A stretch of 13,919 nucleotides of DNA. Source: Pseudomonadota bacterium. GTDB taxonomy: Bacteria; Pseudomonadota; Gammaproteobacteria; Burkholderiales; SHXO01. The translations under genes were made by a program, and so were the position numbers. The DNA lies in the NCBI GenBank assembly GCA_023430065.1, contig JAEZCG010000092.1:1-13919 (forward strand), in the 5' to 3' direction. Shown one piece after another: positions 1 to 7,835 of the stretch. The notes beneath the pieces were generated by a model. It worked only from the letters and a program-made list of their open reading frames with translations, had not been told where the DNA came from and ran no database searches. Position 1 is the stretch's first letter, and each line of letters begins with the position of its first letter.

Positions 1-14
1 GATCTCAGTCGCAA

Positions 15-3000
15 ATGCACCTACCGCGGTTTACCGTCGCACAGCGGCTCTGGCTCGGCCTCCTGTTGCTGCTCGGGCTGTTCGCCATCGCGAACGTCGT
101 CTCGCTCGATGCGGCGCGAGACGTCGATCAGACGCTCAACGAGCTCGTTCTGCCCGGCGACGAGCGCCGTACTGCCGGGTACGCGATGCGCACGGACCTG
201 TCGGCACTGGTCGGGCGGGTTCATGCCTATGTCCGCGATGGACAAACCGCGCAACGCACCTCGATTCAGCAGGCGCAGTTGGCATTAGGAGATTCTCTGA
301 GCCGCTATGGGGAGCTGGCGAAGTCCCCAGCGGACCTACAGCTGGCACAGAAGGTTCGTGCGGAGTACCAGGGCCTGACGCTCGCTGTCCAGGAGTTGCT
401 GCAGCGCCACGCGGAGAGCGCAGCCAAGCGGGCATCGCTTTCAGCCCTGCGACGCGAAGCGCAGACGATTCTTGCGAAGAGGAAGGCACACGCAGAGGGG
501 CGCGACTCGTCCAGCGTCGCGCATAGCCTTGGCGCAGACATCGAACGCGAAGTGCGTGAAATGCACGCCCTGCTGGGAGCAGACCAGCCTCCCGGCGCAG
601 CGGGCGATCTGGCAGCCAGACGAGACCGGTTTGTGAAGTCGACGGCGCAACGCAGATCTTCCGCCCTCACCGCGACCGACAGCGCCTGGCTCGCCAGTGT
701 GCAACGCTGGCATGCACGGTCCACCAACGCGCTGTTCGCGTATCAGCAGAGCGTCGTGGCGCAGGATCGCGCGTCTATCCGAATGGAAGCCCGCGTCGCG
801 TCCCTCGATGCAGTGCTGACCGATGCCGTTCAGCCGGCAGCGCGCGCGGATCTCGTTGCGTCGGTTGCTCGTGCGTCCAAGATCGCGCATGAGGCGAATG
901 CGGTGATCACGCGCAGCCTGCTCATTGCATTCGTCCTGGGGACCGCTGTTGCATGGGCGACCGTGCGCGCCGTGCGTGCACCCCTTCGAAAGGTGGTCGC
1001 CTCGAGCCGCGGGCTGGCGGCGGGTGATTTCTCCAGGCGGGTCGACTGGAAGAGCCGCGACGAACTCGGTGAGCTGGCAGACGCTTTCAACAACATGGCC
1101 GACCAGTTGCAGAGCACGACGGTCTCCCGAGCCTACTTGGAGGGGGTGGTGAACTCGATGACCGAGGCGTTGTTCGTGGTCTGCCCTCAGGGAATCGTGC
1201 AAACCGCCAATCCCGCCGCGCGGGGACTGCTGGGGTACGAGGAAGCGGAGCTGGTCGGCGCCGCCCTGCATCGCCTGTCGAGCACTCCGGAGCTGCTGCT
1301 GACGTCCCTGCAGAGTGCGCAGATCCTGGACCAGCCGGCGATGATACGGCACAAGGATGGGACGGAGATTCCCGTCCTCCTGTCGGCGATGCGGCTCACC
1401 ATGCAAAGTGACCAGATCCCTGCGCTGGTCTGCATCGCACAGGATCTGCGAGCGAGGATTGCCGCCGAGCTGCATCAGCGCCAGACAGCGGTCGTCTTCG
1501 AGAACACGCGCGATGCGCTCATCCTGACCGATGGAAAGCTGGGCTTGTCTCTGGTCAACCCGGCATTTCACCGCATCACCGGATACGACGAGAACGAAGC
1601 CCACGGATGCCATGCGCTTCAGCTCTTCGGCGATTCGGCCGACTCCACGGTCAGAAGCATGCACCACGCGCTGACGGTCGGGGGATTCTGGCAAGGCGAG
1701 CTGGAGTTGAGGCGGAACGATTCGCGCGTGCGTCCGGTGTGGGTGAACGTGAGCGCAGTGCGGGACCGCCATGGCAAGGTGATCAACTACGTCTTCGTGG
1801 TGACCGACATCAGCGAGATGAAGGAGGTGGAGCGGAAGCTCGACGAGCTTGCGCATTACGATGCGCTGACCGCTCTGCCGAACCGGCGTCTACTGCTCGA
1901 TCGCGGACGTCGCGCACTGGTGCGTGCCCAGCGATCGCAACTATCCGTGGCCTTGTTGTACCTCGATCTGGATGACTTCAAGGATGTGAACGACACGTTC
2001 GGTCACGCCGAGGGCGATCGGCTGCTGCAGGAGATGACACAGCGTCTGGGCAGCTGCGTTCGAACTGCGGACACGCTCGCCCGGCTGGGCGGGGACGAAT
2101 TCGTGGTGCTGCTGGAAAACGTTCAGACGCAACTCGATGCCTCGCAAGTCGCGGAAAAGCTTCTGGTTGCGATCTCCATGCCCTACTGGTTGAAGGGGAT
2201 CGAGTTGAGGCCCCGAGCGAGCATCGGCATCGCGATCGGACCTTCCCACGGCACGACGGTGGAGGAGCTTCTGAAATCCGCCGATGCGGCGATGTACCGC
2301 GCGAAGCATGGCGGCGGCGCGGGCTTCGAGTTCTTCACCCCCGAACTGACGAAGCTCGCCTTGGAGAAGTTGCAGCTTCAGAACGCGTTGCGCCATCCGG
2401 ATCTTCGGTCTCAGCTCGTCGTGCACTATCAACCCCAGCTCGATCTCCAAAGCGGGCGGGTCGTTTCCGCCGAGGCCCTGGTGCGCTGGGATCACCCGAC
2501 CGAAGGACTGCTGCTACCTGGGCGGTTCATCCGCGCAGCCGAGGAGGCCGGTCTCATCTCGCTCATCGGGGAATGGGTGCTTCGCGTCGCATGCCAGGAG
2601 GCGGTGGCGTGGCAATCGGTATCCGAGAATCCGTTCCGGGTTGCGGTGAATGTCTCCCCGCATCAGATCAAGAACGCGCGCATCGTGGACGCGGTGATGG
2701 TCGCATTGAACGAATCGGGACTCGAGCCGTCCCTGCTGGAACTCGAGGTGACGGAGGACGCGCTGCAGGTGGGCGACGAAGCCCAACGCGTGCTGAATCG
2801 GCTGAAGGAACTGGGTGTCAGCCTTGCACTGGACGACTTCGGATCGGGTTACTCCTCGCTCGGGTCGCTCAAGGCGCTCCCGTTCGATCGCCTCAAGATC
2901 GATCGCGCCTTCATGCGGGATGTCGCCAGCGACTCCAACGGGCGCTCGCTCGTGCGCGCCATCATCGCCATGGCGCATAACCTGCACCTCGGTGTGTTGG

Positions 3001-3209
3001 CCGAGGGGGTGGAAAACGAGGAGCAGCTCGCCTTCCTTCAGGAGAGCAGGTGCGATGAAGCGCAGGGCTATCTCATTGGCCACCCGCTCACTTCCCGAGA
3101 GTTGCAGACGCAGATCGCATCGGTGTCGGCGACCTGCGGGGCGCACGCGCGCCGCCTGATGATGAAGCGGATGGAGAAGAAGCTTGCTTCGGTCGCCGAG
3201 TACGCATAG
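15..3209 (+). CDS. Membrane-bound PAS-GGDEF-EAL c-di-GMP turnover protein
   Basis: Predicted bifunctional cyclic-di-GMP enzyme of 1064 residues in the inner membrane. A first membrane segment (about 9-31) and a second (about 299-317) bracket a helical periplasmic sensor region. HAMP follows (about 318-370), then two PAS domains (about 376-475 and 489-600), a GGDEF domain (about 610-775) and an EAL domain (about 790-1035). The diguanylate cyclase signature GGDEF is intact at 692-696, and the inhibitory I-site RTAD (683-686) sits the usual five residues before it. The phosphodiesterase side also looks intact: EAL at 820-822 with R824, EVTE at 911-914, DDFGSG at 940-945, K961, E997 and Q1017. 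Both activities could therefore be real; which one dominates cannot be read from sequence. Only 14 bases precede the ATG, with no clear ribosome site, so a start upstream of the window is possible. It stands alone and converges on the next gene. Confidence 0.93.
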   Translation: MHLPRFTVAQRLWLGLLLLLGLFAIANVVSLDAARDVDQTLNELVLPGDERRTAGYAMRTDLSALVGRVHAYVRDGQTAQRTSIQQAQLALGDSLSRYGELAKSPADLQLAQKVRAEYQGLTLAVQELLQRHAESAAKRASLSALRREAQTILAKRKAHAEGRDSSSVAHSLGADIEREVREMHALLGADQPPGAAGDLAARRDRFVKSTAQRRSSALTATDSAWLASVQRWHARSTNALFAYQQSVVAQDRASIRMEARVASLDAVLTDAVQPAARADLVASVARASKIAHEANAVITRSLLIAFVLGTAVAWATVRAVRAPLRKVVASSRGLAAGDFSRRVDWKSRDELGELADAFNNMADQLQSTTVSRAYLEGVVNSMTEALFVVCPQGIVQTANPAARGLLGYEEAELVGAALHRLSSTPELLLTSLQSAQILDQPAMIRHKDGTEIPVLLSAMRLTMQSDQIPALVCIAQDLRARIAAELHQRQTAVVFENTRDALILTDGKLGLSLVNPAFHRITGYDENEAHGCHALQLFGDSADSTVRSMHHALTVGGFWQGELELRRNDSRVRPVWVNVSAVRDRHGKVINYVFVVTDISEMKEVERKLDELAHYDALTALPNRRLLLDRGRRALVRAQRSQLSVALLYLDLDDFKDVNDTFGHAEGDRLLQEMTQRLGSCVRTADTLARLGGDEFVVLLENVQTQLDASQVAEKLLVAISMPYWLKGIELRPRASIGIAIGPSHGTTVEELLKSADAAMYRAKHGGGAGFEFFTPELTKLALEKLQLQNALRHPDLRSQLVVHYQPQLDLQSGRVVSAEALVRWDHPTEGLLLPGRFIRAAEEAGLISLIGEWVLRVACQEAVAWQSVSENPFRVAVNVSPHQIKNARIVDAVMVALNESGLEPSLLELEVTEDALQVGDEAQRVLNRLKELGVSLALDDFGSGYSSLGSLKALPFDRLKIDRAFMRDVASDSNGRSLVRAIIAMAHNLHLGVLAEGVENEEQLAFLQESRCDEAQGYLIGHPLTSRELQTQIASVSATCGAHARRLMMKRMEKKLASVAEYA

Positions 3210-3255
3210 TCGAGGTCGCCATACCGGCTTCTAGCGTGCCACCGATACCTGCGCC

Positions 3256-3281
3256 GATGGATCCCGCAGCTGCGGTCCATC
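3256..3281. terminator. Hairpin between convergent genes, probable bidirectional terminator
   Basis: GATGGA (3256-3261) pairs with TCCATC (3276-3281). Inside lies the perfect 12-base palindrome CCGCAGCTGCGG (3264-3275), separated from the left arm by a two-base bulge. The stem is GC-rich and sits in the 117-base gap where the GGDEF-EAL gene and the leftward VOC gene meet end to end. There is no T-run on either side, so it would be an atypical intrinsic terminator; blocking read-through or protecting 3' ends is the inferred role. Confidence 0.5.
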
Positions 3282-3326
3282 AGCGGTCGGCCTGGAACAG
3301 CGGCACACATCACATGGCCTGACAGG

Positions 3327-3989
3327 TCAAGACGGACGCAGCGACGAAGGCGCCGACAATTGGCGCGTTCCCTGCGGCGTGTCGATGTGCGCCACCAGAT
3401 ATGGCCTCGTGCCGCGGGCGAGCGCCGATACCGTAACGGGACCTTCGAGATCGATGGACGAGAGCAGTCGGCCGATGCGTGTCGGGTCCGGGTGGAAGAT
3501 CTCGAGTCCGACCAGGACGAGACCACGATCCCGAAGCGTCGATGCCGGGTGAACGTCCGACTGCCAGGTGATCAGGGCCGGTGCCACGCCGTCGACAGGT
3601 ACGCTGCCGTCCGCAGGAATGGTAATCAGCCATTCGAGGTTGCCGCGGCGCATGGGCTCGATGTTGCCGAGCGGTTCGGCGCTGGCTGCGGCGGTTGCAC
3701 GAATGTCGGCCGTGCGCGCCACCCAGGTCGACAGCAACGGCGGTGAGCCGGCGTGCAGATGATCGAGGCCGAACCAGCGCGGGCGCGCCGGCGCGGCCGC
3801 GTCAGGATCGGGTGAAATGACTTCCAGGAACAGCGCGTCGCCGAGGCGCAGCAGAAGGTTGTGCGTTCCCATCCTGGGATGCCTGCCTCCGGGCTGGGCG
3901 TCGACGCCGAGCGCTTGCGATACGAATGCCGCCCCGATTTCGAGGGAAGGGGCCGTGACGGTGATGTGGTCGAGGTAGCTGCGTGACAT
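3327..3989 (-). CDS. VOC / glyoxalase-like domain protein (220 aa)
   Basis: Opens with LDHITVTAPSLE, the typical first strand of a vicinal-oxygen-chelate fold, followed by GTHNLLLRLGDALFLEVISP and then FGLDHLHAG. This is the pattern of the longer glyoxalase-3-like family (PF13468 type), of which 220 residues is a normal size. Members bind a metal or small molecule; the substrate here cannot be named. The chosen ATG at 3989 has AGG eight bases upstream; an ATG two codons earlier (3995) is possible but sits only two bases after the AGG. The start lies 13-19 bases beyond the aquaporin stop at 4009, so the two genes are almost certainly co-transcribed and possibly translationally coupled. No signal peptide is seen, so it is probably cytoplasmic. 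Confidence 0.8.
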   Translation of the reverse strand: MSRSYLDHITVTAPSLEIGAAFVSQALGVDAQPGGRHPRMGTHNLLLRLGDALFLEVISPDPDAAAPARPRWFGLDHLHAGSPPLLSTWVARTADIRATAAASAEPLGNIEPMRRGNLEWLITIPADGSVPVDGVAPALITWQSDVHPASTLRDRGLVLVGLEIFHPDPTRIGRLLSSIDLEGPVTVSALARGTRPYLVAHIDTPQGTRQLSAPSSLRPS

Positions 3990-4008
3990 CACCATAACCT
4001 GGGAAAGC

Positions 4009-4698
4009 TCAGTCCGGCTCGGTGGAGACGAGACGGTAGGCGGCAGCTCCGAGTAACGCCCCCGCGATTGGGGCGGCCCAGAACAGCCACAGCTGCGCCA
4101 CCGCCCAATCACCGACGAAGACGGCCACGCCCGTGCTGCGCGCGGGATTGACCGACGTGTTCGTCACCGGGATGCTGATCAGATGGATGAGCGTGAGCGC
4201 AAGCCCGATGGCAATGGGCGCGAATCCGGCCGGCGCCCGTCGGTCGGTCGCTCCGATGATGATCAGCAGAAAGAACGCAGTCATCACCACCTCGGTGACG
4301 AGTGCCGAGGTCAGCGAGTATCCGCCGGGGGAATGGGCGCCATACCCATTGGAGGCAAACCCGTCGGAAACGTTGAAATCGGGCGCGCCGCTGGCAATCA
4401 CGTACAGCACCGCGCCGGCGGCGATGCCGCCGACGACCTGAGCAATGATGTAAGGGGCCAGCTTGCTCGCCGGAAAGCGGCGGCTCGCCCAGAGGCCGAT
4501 CGACACTGCAGGATTCAAGTGGCAACCGGAGATGTGTCCGATGGCAAAGGCCATCGTCAGAACGGTCAGCCCGAAGGCGAGCGACACGCCGTGCAGGCCG
4601 ATGCCCAGTTCGGGAAATGCCGCGGCGAGCACGGCACTGCCGCATCCACCGAGAACGAGCCAGAAGGTACCGAGGAACTCTGCACCGTATTGCTTCAT
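4009..4698 (-). CDS. aqpZ: Aquaporin Z
   Basis: Water channel of the major intrinsic protein family, 229 residues with six predicted membrane helices. The protein resembles E. coli AqpZ along its whole length. Both NPA boxes are present: [10 protein letters not shown] (NPA at 62-64) and SVNPARSTG (NPA at 184-186). The aromatic/arginine filter residues F42, H172, T181 and R187 match the water-selective set, not that of glycerol facilitators. One departure from E. coli is a cysteine at position 59 (GCH instead of GGH), two residues before the first NPA-containing loop segment. The ATG at 4698 is favoured over one at 4722 because it is preceded by a strong GGAAGGAG six bases upstream and gives the standard [13 protein letters not shown] start. 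A VOC gene follows directly. The leader contains a nested inverted repeat (4715-4785). Confidence 0.96.
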   Translation of the reverse strand: MKQYGAEFLGTFWLVLGGCGSAVLAAAFPELGIGLHGVSLAFGLTVLTMAFAIGHISGCHLNPAVSIGLWASRRFPASKLAPYIIAQVVGGIAAGAVLYVIASGAPDFNVSDGFASNGYGAHSPGGYSLTSALVTEVVMTAFFLLIIIGATDRRAPAGFAPIAIGLALTLIHLISIPVTNTSVNPARSTGVAVFVGDWAVAQLWLFWAAPIAGALLGAAAYRLVSTEPD

Positions 4699-4714
4699 GT
4701 TCACTCCTTCCGAA

Positions 4715-4785
4715 GATCCCATCCTCGTACCCCAGCACGGTAAAGCCGGCCACCAAAGGCGGTGCTCACGCCGGAGGATGGGATC
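4715..4785 (-). promoter_or_regulatory. Nested inverted repeat in the aqpZ leader
   Basis: GATCCCATCCTC (4715-4726) and GAGGATGGGATC (4774-4785) are perfect 12-base inverted copies 47 bases apart. Between them sits a second stem: CCGGC+CACC (4746-4754) pairs with GGTG (4761-4764) and GCCGG (4770-4774), with a CTCAC bulge. The outer left arm ends 16 bases upstream of the aqpZ start and abuts its ribosome site. Either a folded mRNA leader or a two-site operator would explain it; the sequence alone does not decide. Confidence 0.45.
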
Positions 4786-4818
4786 CTGGCGTGGCGGGTA
4801 TTTGTAGAAGAAGCAGTG

Positions 4819-5250
4819 CTACCTTGGAGCTGTCGCAACTCTCGAGCGCTGGCGCATGTTGTCCAGGCTCCACACACCCGCGCCGGCGAACACGAAATAG
4901 AGGAACACGAAGCAATACAGCACCGCGAGTTCGCCCTGGTTCAGCATCGGCAGCAGCATGTGCCCCTGACCAGCGTGCCCCATGAAGTAGGCGACCGCCA
5001 TGAAGCCGCAGAGGACGAAAGCCACGGGACGCGTGAAAAGGCCGACAAGGATGAGCAGGCCGCCGAACGTCTCGAGAATGCCGGCAAGGCCCATGAGCGA
5101 CATGAGCGTGAGCCCGTCGAACATCGCCAGGTGCGGCACACCGAACAACTTCGCCGTTCCGTGCGGGATGAAAAGATACGCGGTGACGATCCGAAGGATG
5201 GCCAGCGCGCGCGGTCGCCAGGCTTCCAGCCAATTGGTGTCGATCGCCAT
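4819..5250 (-). CDS. DoxX family membrane protein
   Basis: A 143-residue integral membrane protein with four predicted helices (about 15-31, 50-70, 74-93, 112-133). It carries the family hallmarks: an HGTAKLFG motif after the first helix, ETFGGLLILVGLFTRP in the middle, and NQGELAVLYCFVFLYF near the end. DoxX-like proteins are small inner-membrane proteins tied in some organisms to redox or quinone chemistry; the reaction of this subgroup is not established. The ATG at 5250 is preceded by GGAGGAGG four to five bases upstream, clearly better than an alternative start 12 codons earlier (5286). A 120-base gap with a nested inverted repeat separates it from aqpZ, so co-transcription with aqpZ is possible but not shown. 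Confidence 0.87.
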   Translation of the reverse strand: MAIDTNWLEAWRPRALAILRIVTAYLFIPHGTAKLFGVPHLAMFDGLTLMSLMGLAGILETFGGLLILVGLFTRPVAFVLCGFMAVAYFMGHAGQGHMLLPMLNQGELAVLYCFVFLYFVFAGAGVWSLDNMRQRSRVATAPR

Positions 5251-5427
5251 CGAACCTCCTCCGGTGAGCGCTGCAAAGCCTACCACGGTGCGAGCCGACG
5301 AGGAAATGCTCCGGACATCCTTTCAGCGCATGCTCGCCCTCACCCACCGAATAGCCAACCGGGAGCTCGGTGCATGGAAGAAACTGCGTGACAGCGTGGC
5401 ATCGAACTGCTCCAGTCGCCTGATGCC

Positions 5428-5808
5428 CTACGCGAGGTCTTCGTGAATGCAGAGGTAGTTACCCTCGGTGTCCTTGAACCAGGCAGCCTTCTCGGAACCG
5501 AGGACACAGACATGGTGTACGGTCTTAAAGCCGGGCAGGTCGTAATCCTCGAAGACCACACCTGCCCGTTCCAACTCGGCAATACTTTGGACGATGTCGG
5601 TGACCCGAAAGCTGATCGCGGTGTGCTCGGCCCTTGTTCCTTCCGCCTTGGGAAACAAGGCCAAGGTGCTGCCGCCGACGACATACTCGAACTTTCCGTC
5701 GGGTTTGAGATTGCCCGCTCTCAGGCCAAGGCACCCCTCATAGAAGGCGCGGGCGCGAGCCATGTCTTTGACGGGAAGCATGGTGGTCACTGAGGCGTTG
5801 GTCAGCAT
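5428..5808 (-). CDS. Single-domain VOC / glyoxalase-bleomycin resistance-like protein
   Basis: A compact 126-residue vicinal-oxygen-chelate protein. It shows the usual order: a beta strand and VKDMARARAFYEGCLGL helix at the N-terminus, a central EHTAISFRVTDI strand with H62, and the closing WFKDTEGNYLCIHE segment with E123. Single-module proteins of this type dimerise and serve as dioxygenases, isomerases or drug-binding proteins; the specific function is unknown. The ATG at 5808 follows AAGGAGGG at good spacing and gives a standard start; a longer reading to 5871 adds residues unlike the family. A sigma-70-like promoter is visible just upstream. It is unlike the larger VOC protein at 3327-3989 in length and motifs, so the two are not recent duplicates. 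Confidence 0.87.
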   Translation of the reverse strand: MLTNASVTTMLPVKDMARARAFYEGCLGLRAGNLKPDGKFEYVVGGSTLALFPKAEGTRAEHTAISFRVTDIVQSIAELERAGVVFEDYDLPGFKTVHHVCVLGSEKAAWFKDTEGNYLCIHEDLA

Positions 5809-5839
5809 ATGCCCTCCTTCCGGTTGGGCCATCGACGCA

Positions 5840-5868
5840 ACAATACTAGCGCCTCGCTCAGGCGACAA
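5840..5868 (-). promoter_or_regulatory. Candidate sigma-70 promoter for the 5428-5808 VOC gene
   Basis: Read leftward: TTGTCG (5863-5868), a 17-base spacer, then TATTGT (5840-5845), each matching four of six consensus bases. The spacer contains the short dyad GCCT-CGCTC-AGGC. The ATG lies 31 bases downstream of the -10, leaving room for the leader with its AAGGAGGG site. Confidence 0.4.
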
Positions 5869-5934
5869 CAATCCGTCGAGCCCGCCGAATCATAGAACGC
5901 CCACCCAACGAAGCGTGGAGCACGATCGGTGACC

Positions 5935-6294
5935 TCATGCTGCATGCGTGCCGCTTCGCCCCGTACGGTGGAAGCGACGCAGCAGCCAGGCGCCCGCGAG
6001 CGTGAGCCCGAGCAGTGACAGCAGGCCCAGTCCCCAGGCCACCCAGATGGCGGCGATGAGCCAGACGGCAACGTTGCCGAGCGGCGGGAGCGCGCCGGAA
6101 ACGCTGCCCAGCAAACGAACCACCCCTTCCTGCAGCGCGGCCCAGGCCCCGGGGTCGATCCAGGGGCTCAGCCACGCGGGCATCTCCCAGATTGCGCCCG
6201 CGGTGTCCTTCCACGCCTCACCGCCGCTCGCCAGACCGCGGATCGACCACTCGACGATTTGGGTCAGCAGTGCCGCCATGCCCGTCCACAGCAA
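5935..6294 (-). CDS. Small hypothetical membrane protein, start probably frameshifted
   Basis: About 114-119 residues, no family recognised. It is tryptophan-rich (WSIRGL, AIWEMPAWLSPWIDPGAWAAL), with a clear membrane segment at about 73-105 (VAVWLIAAIWVAWGLGLLSLLGLTLAGAWLL) followed by a positive tail RRFHRTGR, suggesting an inner-membrane protein with a cytoplasmic C-terminus. The start is unclear: a TTG at 6294 and an ATG at 6279 both lack a good ribosome site. Upstream, in another frame, ATG at 6334 has a GGGAG site and reads MKVVLWG; dropping one G from a five-G run (6314-6318) would join it to GFALAALLWTG and produce a natural N-terminal hydrophobic helix. The gene may thus be broken or the base may be an error. 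It is separated by 175 bases from the oxidase gene upstream. Confidence 0.6.
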   Translation of the reverse strand: MLWTGMAALLTQIVEWSIRGLASGGEAWKDTAGAIWEMPAWLSPWIDPGAWAALQEGVVRLLGSVSGALPPLGNVAVWLIAAIWVAWGLGLLSLLGLTLAGAWLLRRFHRTGRSGTHAA

Positions 6295-6356
6295 GGCGGC
6301 CAGGGCGAACCCACCCCCAAAGGACGACTTTCATGAGGCAACTCCCGATCGACGGA

Positions 6357-6414
6357 ACACCGATATGATGCCGGCGCGCGCTGAATGCGGAGCATGACAG
6401 ATCCGCGACCAGCG
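6357..6414. repeat. Direct repeat copy A at the left edge of the copper cluster
   Basis: Matches 10240-10295 in the same orientation. Shared blocks include ACACCGA, ATGATGCCG, GCTGAATGCGG and GATCCGCGAC; about 46 of 56 aligned positions agree with one two-base gap. It lies in the non-coding gap downstream of the oxidase gene. I do not recognise the family it belongs to. Confidence 0.75.
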
Positions 6415-6508
6415 CGATGCCAGGAATGTCGGCGCGTCGTGGAGTTGCCTCGCGGTGCACACGTCGTCTCCATCACGAGCAAGTGGATACACGGACCGTC
6501 GTCCGCCC

Positions 6509-7816
6509 TCACCCCGACAACTGCTTCATCTCCTCGTCGCTGGCCTTACGGGCCACCGTGCCGGGCGGATGCTGGTACCAGCCCGGGTCGCGGTAGTCGC
6601 CGGCTGCGAGGTCGTCGCGGATCTTGATCACGGTGAACATGCCGCCCATCTCGAGAGGTCCGAAGGGGCCCTCTCCCATCATCATGGGCAGCGTGTTGTC
6701 CGGCAACTTCATGTGCCCCATCGCGGTATGCGCAGCGTGTTCGGCCATGCCATCCCTGCCCATCGCCATGTAGTCCGGGACCAGCTTCTGGATGCGTTCT
6801 TCGACGCCGCTCTGGTCCACGCCGATCATGTTGGGGATGTCGTGCCCCATCGCGTTCATGGCGTGGTGCGACTTGTGGCAGTGGATGGCCCAGTCTCCGG
6901 GCAGGTCCGCGACGAATTCGCCCACCCGGATATTGCCTACCGGTACCAGCATCGTGGTTTCCCGGTATCGGGACGACTCGGGGATCCAACCGGCATCGGT
7001 GCCGGTCACTTCGAAAGCGGTCCCGTGGATGTGGATGGGATGCTCGTGCATCGACAGGTTCGCGATTCGGATGCGCACGCGGTCTCCAACTCTGGCTACC
7101 ATAGGATCGATGCCCGGGAACACGCGGCTGTTGAACGTCCACATGTTGAAGTCGGTCATCACGGATGGATCGGGTGTCGACGTTCCGGCTTTCACATCGA
7201 AGTTGTGGAGGATGAATGCGTAGTCCCGGTCGATGCGCGGCGTCTCGGCCTCCTTGGGATGCACGATGAACATACCGTACATGCCCAGTGCAAGCTGCAC
7301 CATTTCGTCGGCGTGCGGGTGATACAGGAAGGTGCCGTTCTGGTTGATGGTGAACTCGTACACGTAGGTCTCACCAGGCTGGATGTGAGGCTGCGTGAGC
7401 CCGCCCACGCCGTCCATGCCGTTGGGCAGAAATATCCCGTGCCAGTGGATGGTAGTGTGCTCGGCCAGGCGGTTGGTCAGGAAGATGCGCACCCGGTCGC
7501 CCTCTACGACTTCGATCGTCGGCCCGGGCGTCGTGCCGTTGTAGCCCCAGCAGTTCACCACCATGCCGGGTGCAAACTCGCGCTCGACCGGCTCTGCCAC
7601 CAGGTGAAACACCTTCACGCCGTTGTCCATCTTCCAGGGCGCAGTCCATCCGTTAAGCGTGACGACGGGTGTGTAGCGATCTGCGCCGGCAGGGGGTCGC
7701 GGCGGACGTGTCGCGGCGGAGGTGCGCTCCTGTGCCGAAGCGCCGCGGAAGACCGCGGTCACCGCGCCGCCCGTCAGGAGCGCTGCGCTCGTCTTGAGCA
7801 GTTGTCTTCTGTTCAT
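6509..7816 (-). CDS. Tat-exported multicopper oxidase
   Basis: Periplasmic copper enzyme of 435 residues, likely oxidising Cu(I) or a similar substrate with reduction of oxygen. The N-terminus MNRRQLLKTSAALLTGG is a twin-arginine signal with cleavage likely near ASA-QE (about 28). All four copper motifs are present: HWHG (124-127), HPHAD (166-170), HEHPIHIHG (257-265) and HCHKSHHAMNAM (312-323), the last giving the type 1 ligands C313, H318 and M323. Only two cupredoxin-like units are evident (about 54-190 and 235-335). A Met/His-rich stretch follows (349-393, with PMMMGEG), as in copper-resistance oxidases. The start at 7816 has GGAG nine bases upstream; in-frame ATGs further up would add sequence overlapping the TolC gene. 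The TolC stop lies 19 bases away, indicating one operon. Confidence 0.92.
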   Translation of the reverse strand: MNRRQLLKTSAALLTGGAVTAVFRGASAQERTSAATRPPRPPAGADRYTPVVTLNGWTAPWKMDNGVKVFHLVAEPVEREFAPGMVVNCWGYNGTTPGPTIEVVEGDRVRIFLTNRLAEHTTIHWHGIFLPNGMDGVGGLTQPHIQPGETYVYEFTINQNGTFLYHPHADEMVQLALGMYGMFIVHPKEAETPRIDRDYAFILHNFDVKAGTSTPDPSVMTDFNMWTFNSRVFPGIDPMVARVGDRVRIRIANLSMHEHPIHIHGTAFEVTGTDAGWIPESSRYRETTMLVPVGNIRVGEFVADLPGDWAIHCHKSHHAMNAMGHDIPNMIGVDQSGVEERIQKLVPDYMAMGRDGMAEHAAHTAMGHMKLPDNTLPMMMGEGPFGPLEMGGMFTVIKIRDDLAAGDYRDPGWYQHPPGTVARKASDEEMKQLSG

Positions 7817-7835
7817 CTGAATCGACTCCATGCGG

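Noticed and set aside
441..1856. A 471-codon open frame on the - strand
   Set aside because: Antisense to the GGDEF-EAL gene, no domain or ribosome site, composition typical of a reverse-strand shadow.
6492..6505. CGGAC-CGTC-GTCCG hairpin just after the multicopper oxidase stop
   Set aside because: Only a five-base stem with no T-run; such stems are frequent by chance at this GC content.
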